This document shows positions 1 through 5,661 of a stretch of 15,598 bases of DNA, piece by piece; position 1 is the first letter of the stretch; every line of letters begins with the position of its first letter. The DNA is taken from positions 1 to 15,598 of the forward strand of contig JAPSJU010000020.1 of assembly GCA_031178025.1 (NCBI GenBank), read 5' to 3'. The notes below the pieces were generated by a model that did no database searches, was not told the DNA's origin, and saw only the letters and a program-made list of their open reading frames with translations. This DNA is from Agromyces sp. GTDB lineage: Bacteria; Actinomycetota; Actinomycetes; Actinomycetales; Microbacteriaceae. Position numbers and translations under genes: made by a program.

Positions 1-961
1 GCCCCGGCCGCAGCGGCAACTGGGCGATCCAGTAGTCGGTGCTCGGAGTCGGTGGCGTGGTGAAGCGGGCGTTCACGACCCACAGCCGGCCGGCGGCCAC
101 CGTCGCCGTGGTGGGGACGTCCAGCAGCGGGTCAGCCGGCTCCCCGGGATCGGTGATCACCCCGAGCACCTCACCGGTGGACAGGCGTGCACCGAGGCGG
201 ATCATCGTGACGACACCACCCCCGACCGCATAGAGCGTGTTGCCCCGCAGCTCCAGACCGTCGGGCCCGGGGAGTACCTCTCCGCCCAGATCGACCAGGG
301 CGGCGATCCCGGTGGCGGGGTCGACGCGGAAGAGCTGTCCCGTGCTGCTCTGCGCCACGAGGAGCATCCCCGCCTTCTCGACGATCCCATTGAGGTTCGG
401 ACCGGCGGTCTGCACGAAGTCGCCGGTGACCGGCAGCAGCTCCGCTGCATCCCCAGGGGGGAGTGACCCGTCGGAGGGGAGCGGGATCCTCATGAGCTGG
501 GCGGTGAAGGAGTCGGTGATGTAGACCGCATCACGTGCGATCGCGACGTCGTTGAGTGCGCCGATGTCGCCGGGCGGGAGGTAGGTGGCGAGAAGCTCGC
601 CGCTCGACGCGTCGTAGACGCGGACGTCACCGGCGCCGACGTTGAAGCCGGGCCCGCCGCCGGCGACCCACAGGCGGTCCCGTCGCGACTCGTAGGCGAT
701 GCCGACCGAGGCGAGGCCCCCGGAACCGTGAGCGAGCAATCCGCCTGAGCCGTCGCGAAGGTCGACCCGCCAGATCGCACCGTCGATGAGCGAGCCGACG
801 AAGACCGAGGTGCCCCGGCCGTTCTCCACACCCTCGGGGAAGAAGCCGTCGGGCAGGTCGATGCGGACCGGGAAGTTGCCGGGAGGCGCCGCCGTTGCCG
901 CGGAGGGAACGACGCCGACGGCGGCGAGGAGTGCGATGACGAGTACGGCGAGTCTGCGCAT
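1..961 (-). CDS. Secreted SMP-30/gluconolactonase-like (NHL-type) beta-propeller protein, 3' end cut by the window
   Basis: About 320 residues are visible and the stop lies beyond base 1. The N-terminus is a Sec signal peptide: MRR, a hydrophobic run LAVLVIALLAAVGVV, then a cleavage region near SAATAA (residues 20-25). The mature part is built of recurring propeller strands such as IWRVDL, VRVYDASSG, LNDVAI/VYITDSF, LFRVDPATG and LELRGNTLYAVGGG. This is the look of the SMP-30/gluconolactonase/LRE and NHL-like families. The LNDVAI-x-x-D-x-VYITDS segment resembles the ligand-contacting blades of that family. The ATG at 961 is preceded by a strong GAAGGAGG Shine-Dalgarno. It is probably exported. 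The substrate is unknown: lactonase activity is possible, but many such proteins are not enzymes. The gene stands alone, downstream of and in the same direction as the three-gene lipoprotein/membrane operon, and has its own candidate promoter. Confidence 0.8.
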   Translation of the reverse strand, partial: MRRLAVLVIALLAAVGVVPSAATAAPPGNFPVRIDLPDGFFPEGVENGRGTSVFVGSLIDGAIWRVDLRDGSGGLLAHGSGGLASVGIAYESRRDRLWVAGGGPGFNVGAGDVRVYDASSGELLATYLPPGDIGALNDVAIARDAVYITDSFTAQLMRIPLPSDGSLPPGDAAELLPVTGDFVQTAGPNLNGIVEKAGMLLVAQSSTGQLFRVDPATGIAALVDLGGEVLPGPDGLELRGNTLYAVGGGVVTMIRLGARLSTGEVLGVITDPGEPADPLLDVPTTATVAAGRLWVVNARFTTPPTPSTDYWIAQLPLRPG

Positions 962-1004
962 GACCGGCCTCCTTCGGCAGGTGCGAAAACGCTCGAGCAG
1001 CTCA

Positions 1005-1033
1005 AGTGTCGACCCGCCGCCGCTCGTCGTCAA
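1005..1033 (-). promoter_or_regulatory. Candidate promoter of the SMP-30-like gene
   Basis: Reading the minus strand, TTGACG (1033-1028), a 17-nt spacer and GACACT (1010-1005) resemble a housekeeping -35/-10 pair. The expected start of transcription is near 998, about 37 nt before the ATG at 961, which leaves room for the GAAGGAGG ribosome site. This is a motif match only. Confidence 0.35.
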
Positions 1034-1066
1034 TGGCGGGCGGCCATGTGTTCGCGCTCGGCTGCC

Positions 1067-1081
1067 GCCCGATGCTCGGGC
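1067..1081 (-). terminator. Small GC hairpin after the membrane-protein operon
   Basis: GCCCGA (1067-1072) and TCGGGC (1076-1081) form a perfect 6-bp stem with a 3-nt loop. It lies 16 nt past the stop codon of the 1097-1633 gene, in the 135-bp gap before the next minus-strand gene. No T-run follows, so it is at best a weak or Rho-assisted terminator. I see nothing else in this gap apart from the candidate promoter and ribosome site of the SMP-30-like gene. Confidence 0.25.
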
Positions 1082-1096
1082 AGCCGCCCATGGCGA

Positions 1097-1633
1097 TCAG
1101 CGGTGCTCGTGCGCGGGAGCGTGGAGCTCACCGTGCGGCACCGCGAGGTCCCCGGCACCGGTGGCCGCCAGGGCGGGCGTTGCGAGCGCGGCGACGAGCG
1201 TCGCGCCGACGATGAGCCCGATCGCGTGAACACCGCGGAGCGAGTCCGGCACCCTGTCGCCTGCACGTCCGGATGCGCGCCGTCGTCGCCGCGACCGCAT
1301 CTCGCCCGCCGCGCCGAGCGCGACGACCGCGACGAGCAGGTCGGCGGCGAGGAGGGGGAGCGCCGGTATCCCCTGATCGAACGACGTGCCCGTGGCCGCG
1401 AGGGCGGCGGATGCCACCAGCAGGGCGACCGAGATGCCGATCGTCGCTCGGGGCGCGACCGGGTGTCCTGCCCGGAGCGCGAACACGCCCCAGCCGAGTG
1501 CGGCGATGCCGCACCCGGCCAGGACTGCTCCTGCGACGATCTCCGCGCCGGCGGCCAGGGCGGTGAGGACGAGTCCGGCTCCGACGGAGCCGAGCATCGG
1601 CCAACTCCACACCAGACCGCCGAGCGCGGACAT
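1097..1633 (-). CDS. Multi-pass membrane protein of unknown family with His-rich C-terminal tail
   Basis: A 178-residue protein with about five predicted membrane helices (roughly residues 13-30, 32-52, 64-82, 91-110 and 134-158). A strongly basic cytoplasmic-type loop (MRSRRRRRASGR, residues 112-123) lies between helices 4 and 5. The last 12 residues contain four histidines (HGELHAPAHEHR) and follow a helix that ends in ATPALAATGA, which looks like a signal-peptidase site. Two adjacent ATGs exist (1636 and 1633). The AGGAGG ribosome site at 1644-1639 leaves 2 nt to the first and 5 nt to the second, so I chose 1633. That ribosome site overlaps the stop codon of the upstream DUF4383 gene, so the two are very likely co-transcribed and translationally coupled. 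I do not recognise a family. The tail could bind metal, but that is speculation. Confidence 0.75.
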   Translation of the reverse strand: MSALGGLVWSWPMLGSVGAGLVLTALAAGAEIVAGAVLAGCGIAALGWGVFALRAGHPVAPRATIGISVALLVASAALAATGTSFDQGIPALPLLAADLLVAVVALGAAGEMRSRRRRRASGRAGDRVPDSLRGVHAIGLIVGATLVAALATPALAATGAGDLAVPHGELHAPAHEHR

Positions 1634-1642
1634 CATCGCCTC

Positions 1643-2050
1643 CTACGCGGTCGCCGCACGGGCGGCGCGCTCGGCTCCCAGCCCCACGCCGAGCAGCACG
1701 AGGGCGCTCGCGAGGTGCAGGAAGTGATCGGCCGTGTTGAGCGCCAGGATGTTCGCCGCAGTGCCGGCCAGGAAGAAGCCGACGATGCCGAGCAGCAGGT
1801 ACGCCGCCCCGATCACCGTGTTCGTCGCCTTCGACGCCGACACCGATGAGAAGCCGGCGATCAACAGGGCCGCGCCGATGAGGACGTGGGCGATGTTGTG
1901 AAGCGGGTTCACCTGGAAGATGCCGAGAAGCAGGCCACCCTCCGTGGCGATGAGGTCGACGCCGCCGGTGACGGCGAAGCCGAGCAGCCCGACGAGCACG
2001 TAGACCGCACCGAACACTGTCGCGACGATGCGATTCGGGGAGTTGCGCAT
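1643..2050 (-). CDS. DUF4383 family four-helix membrane protein
   Basis: A 135-residue integral membrane protein with four hydrophobic helices (about 12-31, 50-69, 78-97 and 108-127) and family-typical histidine motifs NPLHNIAHVLIG and ADHFLHLASALVLL. Both the sequence pattern and the length fit the actinobacterial DUF4383 family, whose function is unknown. The ATG at 2050 has a modest AGAAAG ribosome site upstream. It is the middle gene of a minus-strand run: 76 bp after the fasciclin lipoprotein and 6 bp (effectively SD-over-stop) before the next membrane protein. I see no convincing promoter in the 76-bp gap, so transcription from the lipoprotein promoter is likely. If so, this protein would belong to the SigK regulon here. 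Confidence 0.85.
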   Translation of the reverse strand: MRNSPNRIVATVFGAVYVLVGLLGFAVTGGVDLIATEGGLLLGIFQVNPLHNIAHVLIGAALLIAGFSSVSASKATNTVIGAAYLLLGIVGFFLAGTAANILALNTADHFLHLASALVLLGVGLGAERAARAATA

Positions 2051-2126
2051 GGATTCGTTTCTTTCTGTGAGGCGACGGATGTCGCAGTGCTGATGAAGCG
2101 GAACGGGTCACCCCGCGGGTGGTCGA

Positions 2127-2792
2127 CTACATCGAGGGCATGAGCACCGAGTCGACCAGGTAGACGGTCGCGTTCGCCGTCTGCACTCCACCGCAGACGA
2201 CGGTGGCGTCGTTGACGGTGATCGCATCGCCGGAACCGGCGACCTCGACCGTGCCGCCCTGCACGGTGGTCTGCGTGCCCACGATCTCGTCGGGCGAGAG
2301 CTGCCCGGGGATGACGTGGTACGTCAGGATCGACGTGAGCGTGGCCGAATCGGTCTTCAGCGACTCGATGACGGCCGGGTCGATCTTGGCGAATGCGTCG
2401 TCGATCGGCGCGAAGACCGTGAACTCGTCACCGTTGAGCGTGTCGACGAGGTCGACCTCGGGGTTGAGCTGGCCCGAGACCGCGGCGACGAGCGTCGTGA
2501 GGATCGGGTTGTTCGACGCCGCGACGGCGACCGGGTCCTTCGACATGCCGGCAACCGAGCCGGGGCCGTCGGGAACCTGCTCGGCGTAGGCGGCGCAGCC
2601 GGCGCCGACGAGGTCGGCGGCCGGGTCGGCCTCCATGGCCTCCTCGGTGGGCGTCGCCTCTTCGCTCGTGGTGGGCTCTTCGCTCTCGTTCGAGGCGTCG
2701 CTTCCCATGCTGCAGCCGGCGAGTCCCAACACGGCGACTGCCGTGATGGAGAACGCGGCCAGGACGGTACGGGTGCTGCGGATTGATCGCAT
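2127..2792 (-). CDS. MPT70/MPT83-like fasciclin (FAS1) domain lipoprotein
   Basis: A 221-residue lipoprotein: basic N-terminus, hydrophobic segment (10-25), lipobox LAGC with the lipidated Cys at residue 27, then a Ser/Glu/Thr-rich acidic linker (30-60). The single FAS1 domain (about 85-221) carries the H1-type motif FTVFAPIDDAF and the H2-type motif ATVYLVDSVLMP. The run of signatures LVGAGCAAYA, GMSKDPVAVAASNNP, LTTLVAA, LVDTLNG, ILTYHV and VVCGGVQTANATVYLVDSVLMP matches what I recall of mycobacterial MPT70/MPB70 and MPT83. This includes the two domain cysteines (Cys66, Cys200) that form a disulfide in that family. The ATG at 2792 has a strong GAAGGAGGA ribosome site. It should sit on the outer face of the membrane, with a likely adhesion or envelope role. 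It is divergent from sigK-rskA, as expected for a SigK target. Confidence 0.92.
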   Translation of the reverse strand: MRSIRSTRTVLAAFSITAVAVLGLAGCSMGSDASNESEEPTTSEEATPTEEAMEADPAADLVGAGCAAYAEQVPDGPGSVAGMSKDPVAVAASNNPILTTLVAAVSGQLNPEVDLVDTLNGDEFTVFAPIDDAFAKIDPAVIESLKTDSATLTSILTYHVIPGQLSPDEIVGTQTTVQGGTVEVAGSGDAITVNDATVVCGGVQTANATVYLVDSVLMPSM

Positions 2793-2841
2793 GGATCTCC
2801 TCCTTCGGATCTTGGCGACCCGGAGCGGGCCGTCAGGGGTG

Positions 2842-2869
2842 ATTCGGAGGCCCGGGGGGATCGGATTGG
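2842..2869 (-). promoter_or_regulatory. Candidate SigK promoter of the fasciclin lipoprotein operon
   Basis: On the minus strand, CCAATC (2869-2864), exactly 16 nt, then CCGAAT (2847-2842). The mycobacterial SigK consensus as I recall it is CCATCC-N16/17-CCGAAT, so the -10 is perfect and the -35 is close. Transcription would start near 2835, about 43 nt before the ATG at 2792. The element matches the sigK-facing one at 21 of 28 positions. Confidence 0.65.
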
Positions 2870-2912
2870 CCGACTTCGAAGAAGTTCTCGGCGGAGCTCG
2901 ATTCGAGCGCGT

Positions 2913-2940
2913 CCAATCGGATCGCGCCACCGCTCCGAAT
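2913..2940 (+). promoter_or_regulatory. Candidate autoregulatory SigK promoter of sigK-rskA
   Basis: CCAATC (2913-2918), 16 nt, CCGAAT (2935-2940) on the plus strand. The hexamers and spacing are the same as in the element facing the lipoprotein gene. The expected start is near 2947, leaving a leader of about 110 nt to the chosen sigK start at 3057. The rest of the 2793-3056 gap shows no other clear signal. Confidence 0.65.
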
Positions 2941-3056
2941 CACCTTCGACCACAGAAACGAGACCTGGTGCCGACCCTCGATCTCATGAACGGATGATCC
3001 ATGCCCGCGTACTCCACGACAGTGCCCCGCACGCTCCGCTCGAGCAGCCGTCTGTC

Positions 3057-3647
3057 ATGCTGGATGTCATGGGCGATGGCGGTGAGTACGGCGCAGCACG
3101 CGCCGCGACGCTCGAGGAGCTGCTCGCCGCGACCGCCGCTGGCGACCGCGGGGCGTTCAGCCTGCTCTACGACCAGACCGCCCCACGAGTCTTCGGCCTC
3201 ATCAGACGGCTCCTCGTCGACGCAGCCCAGGCAGAGGAGGTGACGCAGGACGTGTATCTGGAAGCGTGGCAGACCGCCGCACGATTCGACCCTGCTCGCG
3301 GCTCCGCCGTGACCTGGCTGCTGACCCTCGCCCACCGGCGGGCGGTCGATCGCGTGCGCGCCTCGCAGGCGTCGCGCGAGCGAGACCTGAAGACCGGCAT
3401 GCGCGACCTCGACGTCCCGGTCGACGAGGTGAGCGAGACGGTGGAGGTCCGCATCGAACACGAACGCGTCACGGGCGCGCTCGCCGGACTGAGCGAAGTC
3501 CAGCGGCAGTGCCTCTCGCTGGCGTACTACGACGGATGCAGCCAATCCGAGATCGCGTCGAGGCTGAATGTGCCGCTCGGCACGGTGAAGACCCGATTGC
3601 GCGATGGAATGATCCGATTGCGCGAACTGCTGGGGGTGACGACATGA
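3057..3647 (+). CDS. sigK: ECF RNA polymerase sigma factor SigK
   Basis: A 196-residue ECF sigma factor. Region 2 (about 25-102) contains GDRGAFSLLYDQTAPRVFGL, EEVTQDVYLEAW (core binding) and GSAVTWLLTLAHRRAVDRVR (-10 recognition). Region 4 (about 138-193) contains LSEVQRQCLSLAYYDGCSQSEIA followed by the helix-turn-helix VPLGTVKTRLRDGMIRLRE. The sequence tracks the actinobacterial SigK family closely. The start is uncertain: ATGs at 2994, 3057 and 3069 are in frame and none has a strong ribosome site. I chose 3057 because it gives a family-typical length and N-terminus. The stop overlaps the rskA start by ATGA, so the two are translationally coupled. The pair of cysteines described as a redox switch in M. 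tuberculosis SigK (Cys133 and Cys183) appears to be Ala and Leu here. Two other cysteines (152, 161) are present. Confidence 0.93.
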   Translation: MLDVMGDGGEYGAARAATLEELLAATAAGDRGAFSLLYDQTAPRVFGLIRRLLVDAAQAEEVTQDVYLEAWQTAARFDPARGSAVTWLLTLAHRRAVDRVRASQASRERDLKTGMRDLDVPVDEVSETVEVRIEHERVTGALAGLSEVQRQCLSLAYYDGCSQSEIASRLNVPLGTVKTRLRDGMIRLRELLGVTT

Positions 3648-4471
3648 ACCGGACCGGTGATCCGACCGAACCCGAGCGCCAGGATGCCTCGTTGCACGAG
3701 CTCGCGGCCGCATACGCGCTCGACGCCCTCGACGAGTTCGATCGGGCTCGTTTCGAGCGTGCGCTCGCCGCGTCGCCGCAACTCCGGGCGGAGGTGGACG
3801 CGTTCCGCAGTGCTGCGACGGGCCTCAGCGACGCGCTCCCGGCCGTCGCGCCGCCGGCCTCGCTGAAGACGAGCCTGTTCGAGCGACTCGACGAGGTGCC
3901 GCAGGAGCGTGCCGCCGACGCATCCGCTGCACCTTCGACCCGTGCCGAAGAGCGGCAATCCGGCTCCTCGAGCATCGCCGACCGCCCATCGGACGGCGGG
4001 AGCATCGACGAGCTCGCCGCTCGGCGCGGGCGGCGGCAGCGCACCGTGCTGCTCGCCGCCGCGGCCGCCGTCGTGCTGATCGTCGGCGCCGTGGTCGGAG
4101 TGAACTGGGCGGGTCCGAACGGGTGGGGCGTGCAGCGCGAGATCGCGCAACTCGCCGAGGCGCCCGACGCCGAGCGGGTGACCCAGCAGGTCGACGGCAC
4201 CGAGGTGACCCTCATCTGGTCGGCCGAGGAGGAGCGCAGCGCCGTCATCGCGGAGGGGCTGCCCGATGTGGGCGGTGACCGCACCTACGAGCTCTGGTAC
4301 ATCGACGAGTCGGGAGCCGTGTCGGCCGGCACCTTCGACGTTCGCGACGACGAGGCGTGGCGGATCCTCGAGGGTGAGTTCAGGCCGGGAGTGGTCGTCG
4401 GCATCACCGTCGAGCCCGCCGGCGGATCGCCGCAGCCGACGACCGACCCCCTCGTGCTCTTCGAGACATAG
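3644..4471 (+). CDS. rskA: Membrane anti-sigma-K factor RskA
   Basis: A 275-residue single-pass membrane protein. The N-terminal anti-sigma part (about 16-83) begins LHELAAAYALDALDEFDRARFERALA, the usual opening of RskA-type anti-sigma domains, and lacks the His/Cys zinc motif of ZAS proteins. A Ser/Asp-rich linker (85-125) leads to RRGRRQR, a membrane helix (about 134-155) and an extracytoplasmic RskA C-terminal domain with TYELWYIDESGAVSAGTF and the closing GGSPQPTTDPLVLFE. It should hold SigK at the membrane until regulated proteolysis releases it. The ATG is fixed by the 4-nt ATGA overlap with sigK. Because of that overlap it is co-expressed with sigK and probably autoregulated from the promoter at 2913-2940. 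Confidence 0.93.
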   Translation: MNRTGDPTEPERQDASLHELAAAYALDALDEFDRARFERALAASPQLRAEVDAFRSAATGLSDALPAVAPPASLKTSLFERLDEVPQERAADASAAPSTRAEERQSGSSSIADRPSDGGSIDELAARRGRRQRTVLLAAAAAVVLIVGAVVGVNWAGPNGWGVQREIAQLAEAPDAERVTQQVDGTEVTLIWSAEEERSAVIAEGLPDVGGDRTYELWYIDESGAVSAGTFDVRDDEAWRILEGEFRPGVVVGITVEPAGGSPQPTTDPLVLFET

Positions 4472-4498
4472 GCCCAGGCCGCTCGGGCCCGCGGGCCT
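4470..4498. terminator. GC-rich hairpin between convergent rskA and TetR genes
   Basis: AGGCCC (4470-4475) pairs with GGGCCT (4493-4498). The loop itself contains further self-complementary GGCC/GGGCC runs, and GCCCGCGGGC (4488-4497) is a competing palindrome. It sits in the 45-bp gap between two convergent stop codons, where a bidirectional terminator is expected. No T-tract is visible on either side. Confidence 0.35.
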
Positions 4499-4516
4499 CG
4501 TCCGGACTCGCGCGGG

Positions 4517-5197
4517 TCACTCCCAGTCGTCGAGGTACCGCTCGCCGGAGCGCATCGCGATCGCAGTGCGATCCGCCCAGCCGTCGAGGCTGAGCTCGAT
4601 CTCCTCCTCGACGGTGGGTCGCCGGTGGCGGGCGATCAGGTCGCGCGCCATCAGCTGCGCTCGCATGGCCGCCTCGGTGTCGCCCTCGACCGCGGAGATG
4701 ATCGAACCCTTCATGAGGATGTGCCAGGACGCGGCGAACTCGTCGGGCCGCTCGAGGTCGGCGTCGACGGCGAGGCTCTCCACGAGCGCACGGATGTTGG
4801 CGAGGTACTCGCGGCTCGCGATGCCCAGCGGATGCGAGCGTCCCATCTCGATCAGGACGTTGATGAACGAGCAGGCTTCGAAGTCGTCACGCTGGAACCA
4901 GTCGTGGAACACCTCGAAGATGGCGAGGAGCCGGTCCTCGGGTGCATCGCCCCCGCGGAGGCGGGCGCCCGCCGCGACGAAGCCCAGCGTCCATTCCTCT
5001 TCCCGCCGCTGCAGGAACGCCTCCGCGAGGAGTTGCTTGCTGGGGAAATGGTCGTGCAGTTGCGTGACGCTGACGCCCGCGGCGTTCGCCACCTGCACGA
5101 GGTCGACGTCGCGGATGCCGCGGCGAGCCATGAGTTCGCCGGCGGCGGCGAGCACGCGTTCGCGCACGTCGGCCTGGGGTGCCGCTGGGGAAGCCAT
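4517..5197 (-). CDS. TetR/AcrR family transcriptional regulator
   Basis: A 226-residue regulator. The N-terminal TetR DNA-binding domain (about 11-58) has VRERVLAAAGELMARRGIRDVDLVQVANAAGVSVTQLHDHFPSKQ in pieces: helix 1 with LAAAGELMARRG, the helix-turn-helix around VANAAGVSVTQLHDHF, and the closing FPSKQLLAEAF. The C-terminal ligand and dimer part (60-226) includes DWFQRDDFEACSFINVLIEMG, a pattern shared by TetR members with a TetR_C-like fold. The ligand is unknown. The gene is convergent with rskA. Upstream, TACGAT lies 6 nt before the ATG, suggesting a leaderless transcript, and no Shine-Dalgarno is visible. I see no obvious enzyme or transporter partner beside it, so its target may be itself or distant. 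Confidence 0.9.
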   Translation of the reverse strand: MASPAAPQADVRERVLAAAGELMARRGIRDVDLVQVANAAGVSVTQLHDHFPSKQLLAEAFLQRREEEWTLGFVAAGARLRGGDAPEDRLLAIFEVFHDWFQRDDFEACSFINVLIEMGRSHPLGIASREYLANIRALVESLAVDADLERPDEFAASWHILMKGSIISAVEGDTEAAMRAQLMARDLIARHRRPTVEEEIELSLDGWADRTAIAMRSGERYLDDWE

Positions 5198-5203
5198 CGG
5201 GCG

Positions 5204-5209
5204 ATCGTA
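5204..5209 (-). promoter_or_regulatory. -10 element for a leaderless TetR transcript
   Basis: TACGAT on the minus strand (5209-5204) fits TANNNT and ends 6 nt before the A of the ATG at 5197, the spacing that puts +1 on the start codon. No -35 match and no ribosome site are seen. Confidence 0.45.
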
Positions 5210-5290
5210 CTCCCATCGAGGCCGATGCCGGGCCCCTCGGACGGGGGTGTTGACCGAGGATCGGCGACGCGGGGAGAGCGCTTCCTCCGG

Positions 5291-5563
5291 TCACCGGTGA
5301 AGGATGCCGAACGCCCACGGTGGAATGCGGTCGGCCCATTCCCACGCGGCGGCCTGCCGTGCCGCTCTCGCTCGGCGACGTGCCGCGCGCGCCTCGGTCG
5401 AGCCCGCCCGGCGGAATCGAGCACGCGCTGCGGAGGGGGGATCCACGCCCACCCTCGCGCCGGCGCTTGCGGGTGCGCCCGGAGGGTCACCGGTCGCTGA
5501 CTCGAGCGGACCCGACCGCGGCGATCGGATCCCGTAGCCCCGCGCTCCATCGATCCCGGACAT
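5291..5563 (-). CDS. Doubtful small Arg/Ala-rich ORF
   Basis: This would be a 90-residue protein starting MSGIDGARGYG and ending in an aromatic patch, AAAWEWADRIPPWAFGILHR. Its middle is Arg/Ala-rich (RAARRRARAARQ) with no recognisable domain. In favour: an ATG with an AAGGGCGGG ribosome-site-like stretch, and an otherwise unexplained gap of about 460 bp. Against: by hand count only about three quarters of third codon positions are G/C, less than the clear genes here, and the reverse strand is also open over part of it. If real, it is divergent from the CGNR regulator and its leader contains the inverted repeat at 5584-5610. Apart from this ORF and the TetR -10, I see nothing else between 5198 and 5583. 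Confidence 0.3.
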   Translation of the reverse strand: MSGIDGARGYGIRSPRSGPLESATGDPPGAPASAGARVGVDPPSAARARFRRAGSTEARAARRRARAARQAAAWEWADRIPPWAFGILHR

Positions 5564-5583
5564 GATCCCGCCCTTCAATCTCC

Positions 5584-5610
5584 ACACCGGTCAACAGAAA
5601 TGACCGGTGT
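5584..5610. promoter_or_regulatory. Perfect inverted-repeat operator upstream of the CGNR regulator
   Basis: ACACCGGTCA (5584-5593), a 7-nt spacer and TGACCGGTGT (5601-5610) form a perfect 10-bp inverted repeat. It lies 52 bp before the CGNR gene and 21 bp before the start of the doubtful minus-strand ORF. The length, symmetry and AT-richer spacer look like a binding site for a dimeric regulator. Confidence 0.6.
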
Positions 5611-5633
5611 TGTCAACGGTGCCCCTTCCCGGT

Positions 5634-5660
5634 ACACCTGTCAAGTGCTTATGCTGGTGT
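5634..5660. promoter_or_regulatory. Second, imperfect copy of the operator overlapping the CGNR -10
   Basis: ACACCTGTCA (5634-5643), 7 nt, ATGCTGGTGT (5651-5660). The left arm differs from the first operator's left arm by one base, the right arm matches at 6 of 10, and the spacer length is identical. The two sites start 50 bp apart. This one covers the probable -10 element and ends one base before the ATG, a position suited to repression. Confidence 0.5.
5650..5655 (+). promoter_or_regulatory. -10 element for a leaderless CGNR transcript
   Basis: TATGCT ends 6 nt before the ATG at 5662. No Shine-Dalgarno is present, so translation from a leaderless mRNA is the simplest reading. TTGTCA at 5610-5615 is too far upstream to be its -35. 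Confidence 0.45.
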
Positions 5661-5661
5661 C

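Noticed and set aside
2109..2121. CACCC-CGC-GGGTG hairpin between the lipoprotein and DUF4383 genes as a terminator.
   Set aside because: The stem is only 5 bp without a T-run, so I treat the genes as one operon with at most slight attenuation.
3266..3643. In-frame upstream extension of rskA into sigK.
   Set aside because: The residues before ATG 3644 are an out-of-frame reading of sigK. The ATGA overlap and the family-typical N-terminus fix the start at 3644.
5291..5300. Perfect 10-bp palindrome TCACCGGTGA as a further CGNR or TetR operator.
   Set aside because: ACCGGT cores are frequent by chance here (also in several coding regions), and the arms do not match the ACACCGGTCA half-site.
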